Source: an uncultured Collinsella sp.
Lineage (GTDB): Bacteria; Actinomycetota; Coriobacteriia; Coriobacteriales; Coriobacteriaceae
Reading direction: 5' to 3'
Assembly (NCBI GenBank): GCA_902465105.1
Contig: CABQLM010000039.1
Location: 1-20,155, forward strand
Length of the DNA: 20,155 nucleotides
Made by a program: the position numbers and the translations under genes. The notes below the pieces were generated by a model, which searched no databases, was not told the DNA's origin, and worked only from the letters and a program-made list of their open reading frames with translations. Positions within the stretch are counted from its first letter, which is position 1. Every line of letters begins with the position of its first letter. Shown piece by piece: positions 17,526 to 20,155 of this stretch.

Positions 17526-18419
17526 ATGGATACGAGTTATTACAATCGCTTTGGCGGCGAGGAACTTATGCGCCGACTTGCCAGTGAGACATTGCTGGCA
17601 CAGGGCCCCATGGGAAGCGTGCTGCTGAGCGAGTGCGGCGCCGCCGATATTCCGCCGGCATTTTGGAACCTCGCCGAACCGCAGACGGTTTCCCGTGTCC
17701 ATCGACTGTATGCCGCCGCTGGCGCGCAGGTGCTCATCACAAACACGTTTCAGGCGTCGGGCCACGCGCTCGATCAAGACGAAATCGCCCCATCCATGGC
17801 GGAGGTCAATCGCGGGGCGGTCGACGATGCCCGTCAGGCAAATCCTCAGCTCCTGTTGGGGTCTATGGGCCCTATTGCCATTGAGTGGTTCGTCGAGGAT
17901 TCTCCCGAGTATCGAGAGATTCGCGCAAACGCTCGTGAGCAGGCGTCCGCCTTGCTCAGCGCCGGCGTAGACGGGCTCCTGATCGAGACGGTCACGTCTA
18001 TTCGCAATTTGCAGCCTGTGCTCGCCGGCGTATGCGACGCCGCCGACGGTATGCCCATCTTGGTGAGTTTTGCTATTGACGACAAGGGCGACCTGCTAGG
18101 CGATGGCCTCAACATCGAGGCTGCCGTTTTGTACGCCGAAAAGCACGGCGCAAACTCGGTTGGCGTTAACTGCTGTTCACTTGCGGCCGCGAACGTGGCG
18201 GTGCCCAGGATGGTTGCATCGGCGACTACGCCCGTCACGGTACGCCCCAACGTGGGCGATCCGGTCCAAACTCAGGATGGCCCTGTGTGGCGCGAGAACC
18301 CCGAAGCCTTCGCGCGCGCTTGCATCGAATGGAGGCATGCCGGTGCCGCAATGGTGGGCAGTTGCTGCGGAACCACGGCGATCACCACGGCGGCGATGGC
18401 CGAGGCGCTCGATATATAA
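17526..18419 (+). CDS. Homocysteine S-methyltransferase family protein
   Basis: The protein is a zinc-dependent barrel (Hcy-binding domain) that methylates homocysteine to methionine. The methyl donor (S-methylmethionine, a corrinoid partner or other) cannot be told. Signatures are LAQGPMGSVLL at the N-terminus, VLITNTFQAS, GLLIETVTSI, and the zinc ligands GVNCC (C216/C217) and GSCCGT (C280, C281). At 297 residues it is a stand-alone domain; no cobalamin or folate domains follow. The start is uncertain: the ATG at 17526 has no SD, while the ATG at 17568 (283 residues) has GAGGA four bases upstream and a TACAAT hexamer at 17541-17546. It lies 12 bases after the DtxR-like gene and may be its operon partner. 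A terminator follows. Confidence 0.85.
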   Translation: MDTSYYNRFGGEELMRRLASETLLAQGPMGSVLLSECGAADIPPAFWNLAEPQTVSRVHRLYAAAGAQVLITNTFQASGHALDQDEIAPSMAEVNRGAVDDARQANPQLLLGSMGPIAIEWFVEDSPEYREIRANAREQASALLSAGVDGLLIETVTSIRNLQPVLAGVCDAADGMPILVSFAIDDKGDLLGDGLNIEAAVLYAEKHGANSVGVNCCSLAAANVAVPRMVASATTPVTVRPNVGDPVQTQDGPVWRENPEAFARACIEWRHAGAAMVGSCCGTTAITTAAMAEALDI

Positions 18420-18424
18420 AGGTC

Positions 18425-18452
18425 AAAACCGCTCCATACGGGGCGGTTTTTT
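18425..18452 (+). terminator. Intrinsic terminator after the homocysteine methyltransferase
   Basis: AAAACCGCTCC, loop ATAC, GGGGCGGTTTT (18425-18450) form an 11-bp stem with one T-G pair, continuing into a run of six T's (18447-18452). It starts five bases after the stop codon. Confidence 0.9.
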
Positions 18453-18472
18453 ATTGCTTGCGCATCGCTGGT

Positions 18473-18549
18473 ACCATTTGCCCAAATGGTGAATGCCGGT
18501 TTTGGCAGGTTGCCGGGCGAGTGTTGCGGGTATACCCCATGCGTATCAT
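18473..18549 (+). promoter_or_regulatory. Palindromes and possible promoter before the hexose-phosphate mutase
   Basis: A perfect inverted repeat ACCATTTG-CC-CAAATGGT (18473-18490) lies just after the terminator. GGGTATACCC (18528-18537) is a second, shorter palindrome. TATCAT (18544-18549) could be a -10 with TTGCGG (18524-18529), but the spacer is only 14 bases. These are operator candidates without an assigned regulator. Confidence 0.4.
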
Positions 18550-18576
18550 GATCCAAACACTGTGAGGTGTCTGCGC

Positions 18577-19977
18577 GTGTGCGCGATAATTCATTTTGGA
18601 ACTGACGGTTGGCGCGCCCGCGTCGACGACGACTTTACCGCCGACAACGTTGCCCGCATTGCCGATGCCGTTGGCGAGTTGTGGCAAAAGATCAATCCCG
18701 GCAAAACAGTATATATAGGGTTCGACACCCGGCCGCAGGCGCGCGAGTTCGCTGAGCTTGCGGCAGGCGTGCTTGCGGCTCACGGATTGGACGCAGTGCT
18801 CGCATCTCGGCCTGTCCCGACCCCCGCCCTTACGTGGGCGGCGGCGTATGACGGCGAGGCCTGCGGCGCGCTCATGGTGACGGGGTCCCATCATCCGCAG
18901 GGGTATCTGTGCCTTAAACTACGCATGGGAGATGGCTCGACGGCCAATCAGGATGTCATCGAAGAGCTCGAAGAGACCATGGCCCCCGAGCCGATGGGGA
19001 TCGAGGAACGCTATCGCACCGCGGATATTATTCCTGACTATATGCAGGCTGTGGCATCGTTTGTCGATGCCGAGGCCATTCGAGCCGCTCACCTGCGTGT
19101 GGTAGTTGACCCCATGGGCGGCGCCGCCCAGGGATATCTTGCCGACCTGCTGCGGGAGTTAGGCGTCGAGGTGCACGAGATTCATGCCGGACAGGCGTCC
19201 GATCAAGAGGACATTTGCCCCGACCCTGTTGAGCCATGGGTGGACGCTTGCGAGCGTGCGGTTGTCGAGGACGGGGCATGCGCGGGCCTGGTGACCGACG
19301 GCGATGCCGATCGTATTGGCGCGGTCGACGAACGCGGTAGATATATACATCCGCATCAAATCATGGCGCTTGTTTTGGGCGACCTCGTTCAATTCCGCAA
19401 TTTAGAGGGCCGTGTCGTCGTCAATCTCTCGTGCTCGACGCTCGTGCGCCGCATTGCCGAGGCGCTTGGCTGTCGTGTGATCGTTAAGCCGGTCGGTTTC
19501 AAATATATAGCTGCAGAGATGAAGAAGGGCGGCGTCCTCATGGGAGGCGAGGAGGCCGGCGGTATCGGCATCGCCGCACATATGCCCGAGCGTGACGGAA
19601 TCCTCGCTTGTCTGATTCTGTGTGAGCTTATGGCAAAGACGGGGGCACCCTTGGGCGTTTTGGTCGATCAGCTCGAGGCCAGTTTTGGTAAGACGAGCTA
19701 TGGGCGTCGCGATTTGCGCCTTGAGGCCGAAGACGCCGAATCGCTGCGAACGCTGCTTCCAGGCATGAATCCCAAATCGATTTGCGGCAAGGTGCCGCAG
19801 GCTGTAAGCCATATGGATGGTTTGCGTTTGACATTCGAGGATGACACCTGGCTGCTGATCCGCCCCAGCGGGACCGAACCGGTGGTCCGCGTATACGCCG
19901 AGGGGTTCTCGGTGGAGGAGCGCGATGGGTTGCTCGATGCCGGCTGTGCCTTGGCCAAGGGAGCCTATCAGCTTTAG
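18577..19977 (+). CDS. Phosphoglucomutase/phosphomannomutase family protein
   Basis: Alpha-D-phosphohexomutases move phosphate between C1 and C6 of hexose phosphates (or hexosamine phosphates), feeding envelope and storage polysaccharide synthesis. The four domain motifs are present: the active-site serine loop MVTGSHHPQGY (S104), the Mg-binding DGDADR (241-246), the sugar-binding GGEEAGG (323-329) and the phosphate-binding RPSGTEP (429-435). The serine loop reads SHHP where most members have SHNP. The GTG at 18577 gives 466 residues beginning just before IIHFGTDGWRA, the family start, and GAGG (18564-18567) lies nine bases upstream. A longer frame from 18493 would cross the palindrome region. 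The substrate (glucose, mannose or glucosamine phosphate) is not resolvable; GlmM is less likely given the loop. Confidence 0.88.
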   Translation: MCAIIHFGTDGWRARVDDDFTADNVARIADAVGELWQKINPGKTVYIGFDTRPQAREFAELAAGVLAAHGLDAVLASRPVPTPALTWAAAYDGEACGALMVTGSHHPQGYLCLKLRMGDGSTANQDVIEELEETMAPEPMGIEERYRTADIIPDYMQAVASFVDAEAIRAAHLRVVVDPMGGAAQGYLADLLRELGVEVHEIHAGQASDQEDICPDPVEPWVDACERAVVEDGACAGLVTDGDADRIGAVDERGRYIHPHQIMALVLGDLVQFRNLEGRVVVNLSCSTLVRRIAEALGCRVIVKPVGFKYIAAEMKKGGVLMGGEEAGGIGIAAHMPERDGILACLILCELMAKTGAPLGVLVDQLEASFGKTSYGRRDLRLEAEDAESLRTLLPGMNPKSICGKVPQAVSHMDGLRLTFEDDTWLLIRPSGTEPVVRVYAEGFSVEERDGLLDAGCALAKGAYQL

Positions 19978-20053
19978 CCATATGACGCTTCACTATAAAG
20001 AGACCCTCGGTGAGTGGTAGAGAACGACTGGCAAACGTAAGCAGGGTCTTAAT

Positions 20054-20155
20054 ATGTGTAGGAAATGTGCGCTCGAAGATTCCCGCCCCGGATGCCCCTC
20101 CGGTCTGGCAATATATCTCCTTGCCGCGCGGCCCGGTTCGACCGGATCAGCCGCT
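20054..20155 (+). CDS. Possible start of an unidentified gene, cut by the window end
   Basis: From the ATG at 20054 a frame stays open for 34 codons to the window edge, beginning MCRKCALEDSRPGCPSG. AGGG (20043-20046) lies seven bases upstream. I recognise no family. Three cysteines in the first 14 residues might indicate metal binding, but this is weak. The region is GC-rich with repeated CCGG, so the open frame could be chance. The 76 bases between the mutase and this ATG contain a 7-bp stem (20001-20007 with 20043-20049). Confidence 0.25.
   Translation, partial: MCRKCALEDSRPGCPSGLAIYLLAARPGSTGSAA

Noticed and set aside
20131..20150. GGTTCGAC sequence resembling a tRNA T-loop, with GTGGTAGAG nearby at 20013
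   Set aside because: No matching T-stem, anticodon arm or acceptor stem could be built; treated as coincidence.

Overview
The window reads as chromosomal DNA of a high-GC Gram-positive bacterium. The best guess is an intestinal Coriobacteriia of the Collinsella/Olsenella type (Actinomycetota). This rests on the strong G/C preference at third codon positions, the single-membrane F-type ATP synthase operon, LytR-CpsA-Psr and murA next to that operon, and Shine-Dalgarno (SD) driven GTG/TTG starts. The genus is inferred from overall character, not from a database match. Most of the window is core housekeeping. The accessory material is a hicAB toxin-antitoxin pair and two intergenic stretches carrying repeats.

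Layout: 1-428 is gene-free and begins inside a terminator-bearing repeat that recurs at 15451. It is followed by prmC (release-factor methyltransferase, with a very large internal insertion), an AT-rich promoter/operator and hicA-hicB, then tsaC (tRNA t6A synthesis) closely followed by glpK (glycerol kinase), then upp (uracil salvage). A promoter near 5786-5813 precedes the complete F1Fo ATP synthase operon, atpI-B-E-F-H-A-G-D-C (5876-12759), with several start/stop overlaps. A strong terminator at 12796-12834 closes it and abuts the ribosome site of murA (peptidoglycan precursor synthesis), which is followed by an LCP-family cell-wall ligase gene.

A convergent intergenic region (15371-15722) holds two hairpins, the second repeat copy, a degenerate direct repeat and the terminator of pepT (peptidase T, minus strand). 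pepT diverges from a small DtxR/MntR-type regulator across a palindrome that is a good operator candidate. Downstream lie a homocysteine S-methyltransferase, a terminator, and a phosphoglucomutase/phosphomannomutase-family gene. The last 180 bases hold a possible SD-masking stem and the start of an unidentified open frame.

The genes together cover ATP production by proton flow (atp), translation quality (prmC, tsaC), salvage and carbon entry (upp, glpK, pepT), and cell envelope synthesis (murA, LCP protein, sugar-phosphate mutase). I see no convincing novel multi-gene system. The most unusual items are the PrmC insertion, the TsaC insertion, the hicAB control region, the pepT/dtxR palindrome and the terminator/murA junction.
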